Shown: positions 45,854-55,304, counted from the stretch's first letter. The stretch: DNA of 64,000 nt from Candidatus Fermentithermobacillaceae bacterium (GCA_014896535.1 JADBKE010000017.1:1-64000), one strand, 5' to 3'. Notes: generated from the sequence alone by a model not told the origin. Numbers and translations are program-made.

Positions 45854-47491
45854 CTACTTCTTTTCGATGACCACGAGAGCGTTGCTGATGTTTCTTCCCG
45901 GTTGTACGATGTACTTGCCCTGGAAATAAAGTCCCGACGAACCGCCGCTGTCCATCTGCATTGCGTTGTAGCTTCCGAGGTCCAGCATAGCTTCACCGAA
46001 CTCTTGCGGGGTCATCCTCGTACACAAGACGAACATCACTATGTTGTCCTGTGTAACACCTACCGCGCCCCTGTTCGCTGCCAGGATGGTCTGCTTGTCC
46101 TCGGTTATGTTTTCGCGTAGAGGGTTCACCGAAACCCGCCCGTTGGCGACCAGACGCGGACCCGCCCCTATCGCATGGACCACGTTTTTCCACTTGGCAG
46201 CTTCCTCGGGCGGATAGGGTTTGTCGTCATGAGTGCGCAGGTTCACGACGTACTCCGGCCGGCCGCCAACGTAGAACATCCTATCGGTCCACTCATTTAT
46301 GCAGCTGTTGGAGACAAATATCACATAGCCGTCCTCAGGGATGGGCACATCAGGACCCCCTCGCGATACGATGCGGCCGTCTTTGACGGTGAAGGTTATG
46401 CCGTCCGTCATCGCGGTGGTTGCGCCCCTGTACTTGTTGAATATCCCGATGATATTGGGCGACGTGTGATTCATGGACCACGCCTCCCAGGGAACCCCGT
46501 AGTTATATCCGTCAATATGCATGCGGATAGGCGCCATGAGGATTTGCTTGTCCCTGGTGATGCCGAGGGTGGTCCCCTGGTAGGTGAAATGGATCCACTC
46601 GCCGTCGATCATCAGAGTGTTGTAAGGCTCCCACAGATCCGGCGGATTCTTGTCCGGGTAACATGAAAAATACGTCCCGTTGATGGCAGCGACCGCCCCG
46701 CTTTTCTCGGCGATCTCCTTAAGAGGCGCCACGTCCCGCACGGTACCGGCCAGGGCGGGTTTGATTTCGATTTCGTCCCGGTTGAAATTGATCCTAACCA
46801 CGCGGAGGGTATTCATTCCGCTATTCGCCTGGTACTTGTACTCTTCGTACCAGTAGGCCGGTCTTACCTTGGGGTCGAGCATCCTGAGAACGATCACGCT
46901 GGCTTCGGCTCTTGTGGTGGACGCGTACGCTCCGAAGGTCCCGTCGGGCCTGCCCGTGACCAACCCGTGATTTACAGCTACCGTAACGTATCCTCGTCCC
47001 CAGTCAGGAATCGGGTCCTTGAAGATAGTGAGCTGAGCCCTTTTGGCGGTTTCTTTTTCGAGGCCCGCCGCTCTCACCAGCATCACGACTATCTCGATCC
47101 TGGTAATGGGTTCATCCGGATTGAATTTGAAGTCGTAATCCTCCGGATGGATGATGCCCGCTTCCACAGCCGACTGTATGTAGCGATACGACCATCGTTC
47201 CGGAGATACATCGGAAAAAGCAGGCGGCCCTTTGGGGTCGGGAAGTTTTGCGGCCTTACATAAAATCGTGGCGAATTGCTCTCGGGTGACCGGATCGTCC
47301 GGTCCGAAACGCCCGTCGGGGTAGCCACTGATGAGCTCCATCCTGACCATCCTGGTTATGTAAGGCTCCGCCCAGTGTCCCGCCACGTCGGAAAGAGCGG
47401 CACCCGACGCCGACGAGGGACCAGGAAGCGTTGCGAGGGCTACGGAGATGATGAGGAGTAGAAGGAAGACTTGTCTTATCCAGTAACCCAC
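45854..47491 (-). CDS. SLH-anchored phosphodiester glycosidase (NAGPA family)
   Basis: 545 residues. Signal peptide (about 1-29), then three SLH repeats (about 33-75, 90-140, 150-205; for example SDVAGHWAEPYITRMVRMEL and ISGYPDGRFGPDDPVTREQF) that bind pyruvylated wall polymer. Residues about 230-545 are the NAGPA/phosphodiester glycosidase domain: AAINGTYFSC, FTYQGTTLGITRD, AIGAGPRLVANG, and the closing DLGSYNAMQMDSGGSS. The domain cleaves GlcNAc-phosphate diester links or acts on cell-wall glycans; the substrate here is unknown. It sits on the cell surface. No operon partner. Confidence 0.88.
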   Translation of the reverse strand: MGYWIRQVFLLLLIISVALATLPGPSSASGAALSDVAGHWAEPYITRMVRMELISGYPDGRFGPDDPVTREQFATILCKAAKLPDPKGPPAFSDVSPERWSYRYIQSAVEAGIIHPEDYDFKFNPDEPITRIEIVVMLVRAAGLEKETAKRAQLTIFKDPIPDWGRGYVTVAVNHGLVTGRPDGTFGAYASTTRAEASVIVLRMLDPKVRPAYWYEEYKYQANSGMNTLRVVRINFNRDEIEIKPALAGTVRDVAPLKEIAEKSGAVAAINGTYFSCYPDKNPPDLWEPYNTLMIDGEWIHFTYQGTTLGITRDKQILMAPIRMHIDGYNYGVPWEAWSMNHTSPNIIGIFNKYRGATTAMTDGITFTVKDGRIVSRGGPDVPIPEDGYVIFVSNSCINEWTDRMFYVGGRPEYVVNLRTHDDKPYPPEEAAKWKNVVHAIGAGPRLVANGRVSVNPLRENITEDKQTILAANRGAVGVTQDNIVMFVLCTRMTPQEFGEAMLDLGSYNAMQMDSGGSSGLYFQGKYIVQPGRNISNALVVIEKK

Positions 47492-47730
47492 TATTCGGCA
47501 CCTCCACCTGCGGTTACTGTGGGAAGTGAAGTTTGATTCCGTCCATTACCTCCGGACAGAAAGTGGATGAGTCAGCATTTCTCCGCCGTGGTTCGGATTC
47601 CCTCCCGAAAAGGCATCCCCGGACAGCGGGGCTGCGGCACCGCGGATGGCGCTCCATAGTCGGAAAAGGAAATGGGCGGACCACCGGTGAATTGATTCCA
47701 GACGGGTGCCGTTTCAAAGGGGGATGCGCG

Positions 47731-49056
47731 ATGCTGGAGGACCTGCGCTTCGGTGTATACCGATTTCTCATGCGCGCAAAGGAGCCGGTCTTCTTGCCCG
47801 AGTTCAAGGGTGGGGTGCTTCGCGGCGCTTTCGGAACCGTGTTCAAGCAGATAGCTTGTTCCAGATCGCGGGGCCTGGACAAGGTCATAGTAGCCTCTGA
47901 CTTCGAGCCCGAACGTAAGGTCCCCGGCCACGGGCACGCTATCTCCGCCACAGCTGCCAGCGGTTTGACGGAATCTTACGGCTCGAATAATTCGCGAGCT
48001 CCCGGAACATACCCCACGAGCTTTCAGGAAAAGTCATCCGGGCAGGAAGGGCAGCCGGGAAGCGACATAGAGTTTACAGAGTTCACCGAATGTGACGAGG
48101 ACTTCTCCGAAGATGACGAGGTCGAAGAACTCCAGGAGACCGGCGGAAAGAAGCTACCGGAGGACTCCGCCGAAAACCGGAGTCGTGCGCGGGAAAGGAC
48201 TTCCCGCCGGGAAGAAAGACCGTGCCGGCATTGTCCCGTGGCGACCGGCTGCGTATACAAGGCGATATTTGAGCCTTCTCCGCCTCCCGGTTCGGAACGA
48301 CTCAAGAACCTCGAGGACATCCCCAGGCCTTTTGTTTTCCGCATTCCCCCCGATCCCAGAAGAATTCTCAACCCCGATGAGCTTCTCATATGGGAGATTG
48401 TGCTGATCGGTAATGCCATTGGGACGCTGCCTTACTTCATAGTAACGTTCAAGGAAATCGGGGAGATCGGCTTCGGTTTGTGGCACGACGGACGTCGTTC
48501 CAAAGCCCATCTCGAAGCCGTCCATTCGGTTAATCCCTTCGACCAGACCGCATTCCGCATATACTCGGGGAACACCAACACCGTCGATCTCTCAAGACAC
48601 ATAGAAATCACCGGAGAAGACATCATGGCCGAGGCGAAAAAACTTCCCCGCGATTTCATAATGGTGGAGTTCAAAACTCCGACCCGCATGAGGTACCAGA
48701 GCAGGTACGTAGAAGTACCCGAATTCCACGTCCTGATTAGGAATCTACTTCGCCGCCTTTCGACCTTGTCCTACTTCTACCAGGGAAAAGAAGTCAATCT
48801 CGATTTTCAGGGCCTTATCTCGAGAGCTTCGAAAGTGAGGATAAACGCCTCGGATCTCACCTGGAAACCATGGCTGAGGTATTCCGGTCGCTCCAAAACG
48901 CGGATGGACTTTGGAGGTTTCATAGGTAAAGTATGGTACGAAGGGCCGCTCGAGGAATTCCTGCCCCTCCTGGTTTACGGAACCCTGTCCAACGTGGGCA
49001 AGACAGCTACGTTTGGGTTAGGTCAGTACACGTTGGGGAAGTCTCGAACGCGATGA
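47731..49056 (+). CDS. cas6: Stand-alone Cas6-like CRISPR RNA endoribonuclease
   Basis: 441 residues from the ATG at 47731, seven bases after AAAGGGGG. The N-terminal start is YRFLMRAKEPVFLPEFKGGV and RGAFGTVFKQIAC. After a low-complexity acidic insertion (about residues 60-160) comes the cysteine-rich CRHCPVATGCVYKAIFE, typical of the Cas6 subgroup with a CRISPR_Cas6 C-terminal domain. The C-terminal RAMP domain ends with the glycine-rich VGKTATFGLGQYTL. Such proteins cut CRISPR repeat RNA, but no repeat array and no other cas gene are in the window. It could serve arrays elsewhere or have another RNA target. Confidence 0.8.
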   Translation: MLEDLRFGVYRFLMRAKEPVFLPEFKGGVLRGAFGTVFKQIACSRSRGLDKVIVASDFEPERKVPGHGHAISATAASGLTESYGSNNSRAPGTYPTSFQEKSSGQEGQPGSDIEFTEFTECDEDFSEDDEVEELQETGGKKLPEDSAENRSRARERTSRREERPCRHCPVATGCVYKAIFEPSPPPGSERLKNLEDIPRPFVFRIPPDPRRILNPDELLIWEIVLIGNAIGTLPYFIVTFKEIGEIGFGLWHDGRRSKAHLEAVHSVNPFDQTAFRIYSGNTNTVDLSRHIEITGEDIMAEAKKLPRDFIMVEFKTPTRMRYQSRYVEVPEFHVLIRNLLRRLSTLSYFYQGKEVNLDFQGLISRASKVRINASDLTWKPWLRYSGRSKTRMDFGGFIGKVWYEGPLEEFLPLLVYGTLSNVGKTATFGLGQYTLGKSRTR

Positions 49057-49137
49057 CGGAGGTCGGGGCTCGAGCCCGACCTCGCGTCCCGCGTGCAGAT
49101 TGAAGTGCGGTGCGGGTGTTCTTCGTACTGTCCGCAC

Positions 49138-50178
49138 TCACATTGTAAGAACCAGCCTGTAGGTTCCACCTGAAGAAGCTCGCCTGAGAGCCTCCTCGGC
49201 TCTGTCCAACGGGTAAATGTCCTCAATGAGGGGTCTGGGTTTGACCAGCCGAGCCGAAAGCAACAACGCCGCCTGCCACAGGTCTTTATAGTTTTTCCCC
49301 GATGACCCCGTAATCCATATTCCCGAGTGGTGAATGAAGTTCGGATCGATCGTGAGCGGAGTTGCCGGGTGAGCCGAGGCGAAAAGCATGACCCGGCCCT
49401 GGGGCCCGACCATCTTGAGGGCATCTTCGTTGGCTTTTCCGTTTCCGATGGCCACGATCACCACATCGGCCCCACGACCGTCGTTAAGCTGCCTTACCTG
49501 CTCCCCCGCCGGTCCTGCTGTCGGATCTATAACGGCATGCGCTCCAAGTTCCAGGGCCTTCTGTCGCCTCGCCGGATCTATTTCGCTCACTATCACCTTG
49601 GCTCCCCTGAGTTGAGACACCATCAAGTTCAACAGGCCCATCGTCCCGGCGCCGATGACGACGACGGTCTCGCCGAGCTGGATGTTCAACTTATTTGCGC
49701 TCTGAACTACGCACGAAACGGGCTCGGCAAAGGCGGCTTCTTCAAAAGGAAGGTCGTCGGCGACTTTGACCGCGCGGTCCGAGCGCACCACCGCGTATTC
49801 CGCCATGCCGAATATGCCGGTGATCCCGGCCACCTGCGGAAGAGCGTGACGCTGGGTGCACGCCACATCGTGTCCGGTAGCGCAGTAGTAGCACTGTCCG
49901 CAAAACATGCCCGCCCCCAGCACTACGTGATCTCCGGGCTTCAGCGACGTCTCGCAGCCCTCGCCCACCTTTTCTACAACTCCCGATACTTCGTGCCCCC
50001 AGCAACCCGGGTACGGCAGCTTCAAGATCCCCTTGAATACTCGCTGTTCCATTGTGCAAATTGCGCACGCATGTTGCCTGACGAGGATCTCGCCGCGACC
50101 CGGTTCGGGTACCGGGAGTTCCCGGATCTCCACCTTTTCCGGAGCGACGATCACCGCAGCCTTCATCGTTTTTTTCAT
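49138..50178 (-). CDS. Zinc-dependent alcohol/polyol dehydrogenase
   Basis: 346 residues of the medium-chain dehydrogenase family. N-terminal catalytic domain with GHEVSGVVEKVG and the structural-zinc-like cysteines in MFCGQCYYCATGHDVAC. The NAD-binding loop is VVVIGAGTMGLLNL. The usual catalytic Cys is in HACAICTMEQRVFKG. It oxidises or reduces a secondary alcohol or polyol with NAD(P). The ATG overlaps the AOR stop by four bases; it is the last gene of the PTS-aldolase-AOR operon, so its substrate probably comes from that pathway. Confidence 0.9.
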   Translation of the reverse strand: MKKTMKAAVIVAPEKVEIRELPVPEPGRGEILVRQHACAICTMEQRVFKGILKLPYPGCWGHEVSGVVEKVGEGCETSLKPGDHVVLGAGMFCGQCYYCATGHDVACTQRHALPQVAGITGIFGMAEYAVVRSDRAVKVADDLPFEEAAFAEPVSCVVQSANKLNIQLGETVVVIGAGTMGLLNLMVSQLRGAKVIVSEIDPARRQKALELGAHAVIDPTAGPAGEQVRQLNDGRGADVVIVAIGNGKANEDALKMVGPQGRVMLFASAHPATPLTIDPNFIHHSGIWITGSSGKNYKDLWQAALLLSARLVKPRPLIEDIYPLDRAEEALRRASSGGTYRLVLTM

Positions 50179-52046
50179 CCTTTACGCCTTCCTTTCATTT
50201 CGGCCATAGTCTCTTTATTGGCAGCCAGGATTTGCCCGAGGTCAGCGATGCCCAGAGCGGCAAGCTTCCTCTCATTCGGAACCCCTTCGGAGTCCAACGC
50301 CCGGAGCCGGTAGTATTCCTGAAAGGCGCGTTCGAAATCGTAGCCCAGGATGGCGTCGAGAATCCTCCCGGGCAGCCGCTCCTCGTCCCGCGATAACCCG
50401 CACAACAAGTTGTAAATGCGTTTGGCGTACCACGCCCTCTCCCCGACCCTCCAGAGCTCCTCCCAGGACCACATCCTACCGGTGGCAGCGCTGACGATGG
50501 CGGCAAAGGAGTCGGGTGGTACGCACATCATGACGTAGTTGCACATCACCGCCGAACTTATTGCGCCCGCCTGATTTTGCGAGTAGACGAGACCTTCTTC
50601 GGGACTGGACACCCCTGGATACCGCGATGACGCGGAACCCTGGAGGTGGCAAGCTCCTCTGGGGTTCGTTGCGTACGCCAGGGCGCCTCCGCCTTTCGAG
50701 GCTTTTGGATGGTGCATGGGAGCTTCAAGTCCCTTGGAGTGCATGGCGAACTCCTCGGCGCCCCGTCCTATCACGGATGCCGCTTTCTTGACGCCCATTC
50801 CGAGAATTTCGCCAAGTCCTCTTTTGAAGGCCATGTCCTCCACAAGCCTCACTACGGTCTCCGGGTCGCCCCAGGTCAAAGCGGGCGAAGTACCCCGAGC
50901 CACCCCGGACGACCCCACCTGGTCGCCGGCCAGCAGCCCTCTTTCCTTGCATTCCATGGCAAAAGCTATGGCGCTGCCCGCGCTTATGGTATCCAGGCCC
51001 AATCTGTTGCAGAGGTCGTTGGCGTAGCAGAGGGCTTCCGGGTCACCCAGCAACGTCAGCGGACCGAGGGCAGCGGCGCTCTCGTACTCGGGCGCGGGAA
51101 CCCGCCCTTTGGTTCTGAAGGCACCCGAGTCGATGCGGATGGTCCTCTTGCAGGCAATGGGGCAGGCAAAACAAGACCCGGGTTTCACCGGGTAGTTCCT
51201 GGCCAGCTCCATACCACCGACTTTCCGGGCTAGGTCGAAAAGGTCATCCCGCCGCCAGTTCTGCATCGGGACGTCCTTCATTCGTGCCGCCAGCTCCATT
51301 CCGCCGTTGGTGCCGTATGTGTGGATGAGGTCGATGAAACCGTTTTCCTTTGAGCGAAATCTCGCGAGAAAGGATTCTAGTTCTCTGGCAAGCAGGTCCG
51401 GAAAACGCGGTTCGATCTTTCGGGTACCCCTGACCACGATCGCCTTGAGTTTCTTTGACCCCATGAGAGCTCCCAGACCAGCCCTGGCTGCGACATGCCC
51501 TCTCCCGTGGATTATCGAGGCAATCGGAACCTGGTTTTCCCCCGCTGGCCCGATGCAGACCACCTGAGAACCCTCGCCGGCCGCATCTTTAAGAGCCTCT
51601 TCGGTCTCAAAGGTGTCCTTGCCCCAAAGTTCGGGGCATTCCTCGATTTCCGCACACCCATCCCGGATCGCGAGGAAAACGGGAGTCTCAGAAGCCCCGC
51701 GAACGAGGATGGCGTCGAAACCGGCGAACCTCAATTCGGCCCCCCAGAAACCACCTGCGCTGGATTCTCCCCACAGCCCGGTTAAAGGGGAACGCCCTGT
51801 TACCTCGAATCTTCCAGCTCCGGGGAACCTCAGGCCGGTCACGGGACCGGTCATGAACGCGAGGGGACTCGCCGGCGAAAGGGGATCCTCTTCGGGAGAA
51901 AGCTCATCCAAAAGCATCCTGGCGGCATACCCTGTGCCACCCAGAAACTTCTCTTTCCATTCCTCCGCAGCTTCCTCCGTGTGGATCTTTCGCGTCTCGA
52001 GATCGACGACCAGAACCCTTCCCCACGCCCGTGCTTCGCTTGCCAT
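50175..52046 (-). CDS. Aldehyde:ferredoxin oxidoreductase (tungsten/pterin type)
   Basis: 623 residues from an ATG at 52046, nine bases after GGAGG. The family pattern is complete: GGTGYAARMLLDEL, the first pterin-binding segment MTGPVTGLRFPGAGRFEVTG, GRGHVAARAGLGALMGSKKL, the 4Fe-4S cysteines Cys292/295/299 (CFACPIAC) with a fourth in the C-terminal NLLCGL, NRLGLDTISAG, and MHSKGLEAPMHHP. The enzyme oxidises aldehydes to acids and reduces ferredoxin; the metal would be tungsten. Its place between an aldolase and an alcohol dehydrogenase suggests it takes the aldehyde from sugar cleavage. The exact aldehyde is not known. Confidence 0.93.
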   Translation of the reverse strand: MASEARAWGRVLVVDLETRKIHTEEAAEEWKEKFLGGTGYAARMLLDELSPEEDPLSPASPLAFMTGPVTGLRFPGAGRFEVTGRSPLTGLWGESSAGGFWGAELRFAGFDAILVRGASETPVFLAIRDGCAEIEECPELWGKDTFETEEALKDAAGEGSQVVCIGPAGENQVPIASIIHGRGHVAARAGLGALMGSKKLKAIVVRGTRKIEPRFPDLLARELESFLARFRSKENGFIDLIHTYGTNGGMELAARMKDVPMQNWRRDDLFDLARKVGGMELARNYPVKPGSCFACPIACKRTIRIDSGAFRTKGRVPAPEYESAAALGPLTLLGDPEALCYANDLCNRLGLDTISAGSAIAFAMECKERGLLAGDQVGSSGVARGTSPALTWGDPETVVRLVEDMAFKRGLGEILGMGVKKAASVIGRGAEEFAMHSKGLEAPMHHPKASKGGGALAYATNPRGACHLQGSASSRYPGVSSPEEGLVYSQNQAGAISSAVMCNYVMMCVPPDSFAAIVSAATGRMWSWEELWRVGERAWYAKRIYNLLCGLSRDEERLPGRILDAILGYDFERAFQEYYRLRALDSEGVPNERKLAALGIADLGQILAANKETMAEMKGRRKG

Positions 52047-52092
52047 ATCCACACCCTCCCGCAACCGGCCTTCAATCAAACGAAGGAAGAGT

Positions 52093-52878
52093 CTAGAGCT
52101 GCTTCAGCGCCGAGTCCACCGAGCTCCCCTCGTGGACGATCTCCGCTATAGCGGCAACTATCCGGTCGGGATGTTCGTGCTGCCACAAATTCCGACCCAT
52201 GCACACACCGGCAGCCCCGCCCTCCAGAGCGCCGGCCACGGTCTCAAGGAGAGCCCTGTCGCTGTCCATCTTGGGCCCGCCGAGCACGAGAATGGGAACG
52301 TAACACGCACGGACTACCTTTGCCATCCCCCGTGGAGAACCCGGATAACTCGTTTTGATGAAGTCCGCTCCAAGCTCCGCTGCCACGCGGCAGGCCACCG
52401 CCACGGCATCCTCCGGAGTCATCGCCTTCGCCTTTTCTCCTCTCGGAAGCGCTTCGACGAGGAAAGGGATTTGGAGTTTCTGGCATTCTTCGCTGAGGGA
52501 AGCAACGTAACTCCAGTGGCCGTACTCCTCCGGTGCGCCCGCAAACCCCATGCTGCAGACGGCATCGGCCCCCAGAGTGAGCGCCAGCGAGGGTCCGAAC
52601 AACTTTCCAAACCCTTCTCCGCTGCCGAGAACAGTGCTGCCGCCGTCGACCCGAAGGATAACTCCGGCGCGACCGAACTTCGAACCGAAGCGGGTGATGA
52701 CTCCGGGTGTCGTCATGATGGCGTCGACGCCGCCCTGAACGAGCTTCACTATGGCTCCCTCGGGGTTTTCGATGCCGGGTAGAGGACCCATCCCTGAAGC
52801 GTGGTCTAAAGCCACCACGACCGCCCGTCCATCCTGCCTGAAGATCTTGTTTAGCCGCAACGTCTTGCCGCTGACCAT
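52093..52878 (-). CDS. DhnA/LsrF-type class I aldolase
   Basis: 261 residues from the ATG at 52878; the open frame to 53130 is a hairpin-rich spacer and not coding. COG1830-type aldolase: VVVALDHASGMGP opening, GVDAIMTTPGV, ELGADFIKTSYPG with the Schiff-base lysine, VLGGPKMDSDRALL and GVCMGRNLWQH. Relatives cleave fructose-1,6-bisphosphate, phospho-autoinducer-2 or related phosphorylated sugars. In this operon it most likely cleaves the phosphosugar made by the PTS. The substrate is an inference. Confidence 0.9.
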   Translation of the reverse strand: MVSGKTLRLNKIFRQDGRAVVVALDHASGMGPLPGIENPEGAIVKLVQGGVDAIMTTPGVITRFGSKFGRAGVILRVDGGSTVLGSGEGFGKLFGPSLALTLGADAVCSMGFAGAPEEYGHWSYVASLSEECQKLQIPFLVEALPRGEKAKAMTPEDAVAVACRVAAELGADFIKTSYPGSPRGMAKVVRACYVPILVLGGPKMDSDRALLETVAGALEGGAAGVCMGRNLWQHEHPDRIVAAIAEIVHEGSSVDSALKQL

Positions 52879-53023
52879 AGACCCCGTACTCTCCCTTCGT
52901 TTGTTTTTGACCACGGCTCTCCAGGCCAACCCTCTGTGTCGACCCGGGTGGAATCGATCCTTGCGGTCCAGCTTTCCGATGAGCTTGCGTGCGCGGGACC
53001 GGTCGTCATCCCCCGAACCGGGT

Positions 53024-53094
53024 CCGGTCATAGCCGGGTAGGACCCAACCAGGAACTGGTTCCCGTCCCGTGAACCAAACCCGGCTATGACCGG
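53024..53094 (-). repeat. Large stem-loop between PTS and aldolase genes
   Basis: The 15-base arms CCGGTCATAGCCGGG (53024) and CCCGGCTATGACCGG (53080) pair perfectly, one further pair extends inward, and a smaller AACCAG/CTGGTT hairpin nests in the loop. It lies in the 248-bp spacer between the EIIC-EIID gene and the aldolase gene. It could tune expression of the enzymes relative to the transporter. Confidence 0.75.
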
Positions 53095-53126
53095 CCTGCG
53101 GTCGACCACGGAGGACTCGGCCCAGG

Positions 53127-54785
53127 TCAAGCCAGAAATCCGAAGAACGCGCCGAGAACTGCGAAGACCATCAACGCCAGGGTGATCCAGAGCGCGGAAA
53201 CGCCCTTCTTCAAGAGCCAGTAGATAACGAAGACCAGCGCGAGCTCGGGAAGCTTGGGCATGAACCCGTTTAAAATCTTCTGCAGTTCGATAACTTGACC
53301 TCCTGCGGTGTAGGACACCTTGAAAGCGAGGTTCGAGAGCTTGGCCGACATGGTGCCGGCAACGATGAGACCCGTTATCTTCGCACCTTCGGCAATCCTG
53401 TCGATGAGGCCGCCCGCCCGCAGTTGGGTCAGAACATTAACGCCGAGCCTGTAACCGTAATCCAGCAAATACCAGATGGCCCCCGCGTACATAAGCATGA
53501 GGAGAACGATGGAAAGCCATAGACCAAAGGAGTTCCCGGCCTGCACCATGGCAGAACCGAGGGCCAGTATTATCGGGGCCAGGGTAGCGTGGAAGATCGA
53601 ATCGCCTATTCCCGCAAGGGGCCCCATCGTGGCCACCTTCACGCTCTGTACGGTTTCTGCCGTAACCCGTTGCGGGTCTTCCGCGTGCTCTTCTTCCAAG
53701 GCTACCACCATTCCGGGGATCACCGCGCCCGCGTGAATGTTCGTGTTCCAGAACGTCATGTGCCTGGACAATGCCTCAGCTCTGTCTTTCCTGTCGGGGC
53801 AAAGCCTCCTGATCACCGGAACCATCTGGTAGGCAAAGCCCCACCCGCCGAGGACATCCCAGGAAGCCACGTTAAACCAGCAGGTGTTCCGCCACCAGAG
53901 AGACACCCTCTCCGAAAGGGATAGCCGCCTCCCACCGGAGCCACCCGCTTGAACACCGGCGGGCTCCAGCGTCATCTCCTCCCCGGCCTCGCGGTCTCTC
54001 AAGCTCTCAACGAACACGGCCAGGCAAACGGCGATCGCTGCCATGGCCAGGGGAGGAACGTTGGCGAGACTCCCCACGATGAACCCGGCGATGAACAGCA
54101 CGGTGAGACTACCCGGCACCATGGTATAGAGAAGCAAAGCAAATCCGAGAAGCGGCAAGATACCCCCCAACTTGCCGAACCCTGCGGTGAGCCATGCCGG
54201 AAAGGCCTGAACCACTTTCTGAACGAGTCCGGTTCCGAAGTAGACGCCGAGGAAAGCCGGAATGCAGTTAATGAGCACCATAAGCGGCTGCAAAAGTGCG
54301 TTTGTAAGCTCGACTTTCTTGATATCCCCGTCCGCCGCGGCTTTCGCGCCGATTTGGTAGAAGAAGGAGTTCCACGTCAGGCACGCCATCATCAGCATCT
54401 GGGAAAGCACGGCCACGGGTAACACGAAGGCGACCGCCTCACCCACGCTTGCACCAGCCCGGCTCACGAAGACTACGGCCAGCGCCGTGGCAACCAGCGG
54501 GTTCGGCGGAATAGAAGCACCCACCACGAAAACGCCGAGGAACATGAGCTGAACGACCGCACCGACTTCAAGCCCGGTTTTGAAGTCTCCTATCAAGAGC
54601 CCGGTAAGGGCGCCGACGATGAGCGGTCGCTGCATGATGTTCCTGATGTTGTGTATGATCCCGAGGATGATGCCTTCGGCGGTGGACTCCTTTTGCCTGA
54701 GAGCAATAAGGAGCTGAATCGGCCAGCCGCTCAGCAGGTACCATCCGCCCGTAGTCAAAAACGCTGCAATCGCAGGCCACAACAT
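53127..54785 (-). CDS. Mannose-family PTS permease, EIIC-EIID fusion
   Basis: 552 residues. Residues about 1-260 are EIIC (GALTGLLIGDFKTGLEVGAV, GASIPPNPLVATALAVV). A linker (about 262-290, EEMTLEPAGVQAGGSGGRR) leads to EIID (about 292-552: CWFNVASWDVLGGWGFAYQM, NTNIHAGAVIPGMVVALEEE, TMGPLAGIGDSIFHATLAPI). Normally EIIC and EIID are separate genes, so the fusion is unusual. It forms the channel that imports and, with EIIB, phosphorylates the sugar. It lies three bases after the EIIB gene. The sugar is unknown. Confidence 0.93.
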   Translation of the reverse strand: MLWPAIAAFLTTGGWYLLSGWPIQLLIALRQKESTAEGIILGIIHNIRNIMQRPLIVGALTGLLIGDFKTGLEVGAVVQLMFLGVFVVGASIPPNPLVATALAVVFVSRAGASVGEAVAFVLPVAVLSQMLMMACLTWNSFFYQIGAKAAADGDIKKVELTNALLQPLMVLINCIPAFLGVYFGTGLVQKVVQAFPAWLTAGFGKLGGILPLLGFALLLYTMVPGSLTVLFIAGFIVGSLANVPPLAMAAIAVCLAVFVESLRDREAGEEMTLEPAGVQAGGSGGRRLSLSERVSLWWRNTCWFNVASWDVLGGWGFAYQMVPVIRRLCPDRKDRAEALSRHMTFWNTNIHAGAVIPGMVVALEEEHAEDPQRVTAETVQSVKVATMGPLAGIGDSIFHATLAPIILALGSAMVQAGNSFGLWLSIVLLMLMYAGAIWYLLDYGYRLGVNVLTQLRAGGLIDRIAEGAKITGLIVAGTMSAKLSNLAFKVSYTAGGQVIELQKILNGFMPKLPELALVFVIYWLLKKGVSALWITLALMVFAVLGAFFGFLA

Positions 54786-54788
54786 GTT

Positions 54789-55304
54789 TCATTTTCCCTC
54801 CCACTTCTCTTTGATGAGGTCCATGACGTCCACCGGCCGATCCTGAGGAACAACCCGTATCTCGCACTTCACCCCCAGGGCATCCAGCGCCCTAAAAGCT
54901 TCGACGTCCTCCTGCCCTACCGACACGGACTTGAAAATCTGCTTTCTCCCCTTGGCCCCCTGCATGTTCCCGATACCCCCGATGTTGCCCACGTTAATCG
55001 CGGTGATAGGAACGCCGCTTTTCACGAGTTCCAGGGCCTCTTTTGGGGAGGTACACAACACCATGACTTTCTCGTTGGGGGAAGACAGGGGGCCTTTGAG
55101 AAGCTCGCTCGCTTTCGCGAGATCCGTTACCTCCGTGACCACACCTTTGGGGGCGGCCAGTTTCACCACCATCTTCCTGAGCTCGTCTTTTGCCACATCG
55201 TCGCTGGCGATCAGGATTCGCCGGGCTCCGCACGACGAAAGCCAGGCCGTGGTCACCTGCCCGTGAATCAACCTGTCATCGATCCTCAGCAAAGCTAGAG
55301 CCAA
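54789..55304 (-). CDS. Mannose-family PTS EIIB
   Basis: 171 residues from a TTG at 55304 after GGGAGGG, which gives the family start ALALLRIDDRLIHGQV; a GTG at 55319 is the alternative. The phosphorylated histidine is His14 in DDRLIHGQV. Further family pattern: VLCTSPKEALELV, GVPITAINVGNIGG. It passes phosphate from an EIIA to the incoming sugar. No EIIA gene is in the operon or window, so it must be supplied from elsewhere. It is first in the minus-strand operon. Confidence 0.93.
   Translation of the reverse strand: MALALLRIDDRLIHGQVTTAWLSSCGARRILIASDDVAKDELRKMVVKLAAPKGVVTEVTDLAKASELLKGPLSSPNEKVMVLCTSPKEALELVKSGVPITAINVGNIGGIGNMQGAKGRKQIFKSVSVGQEDVEAFRALDALGVKCEIRVVPQDRPVDVMDLIKEKWEGK

Noticed and set aside
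47000-49200. CRISPR array near the Cas6-like gene
   Set aside because: No regularly spaced direct repeats of 25-40 bp are visible on either side of the gene.
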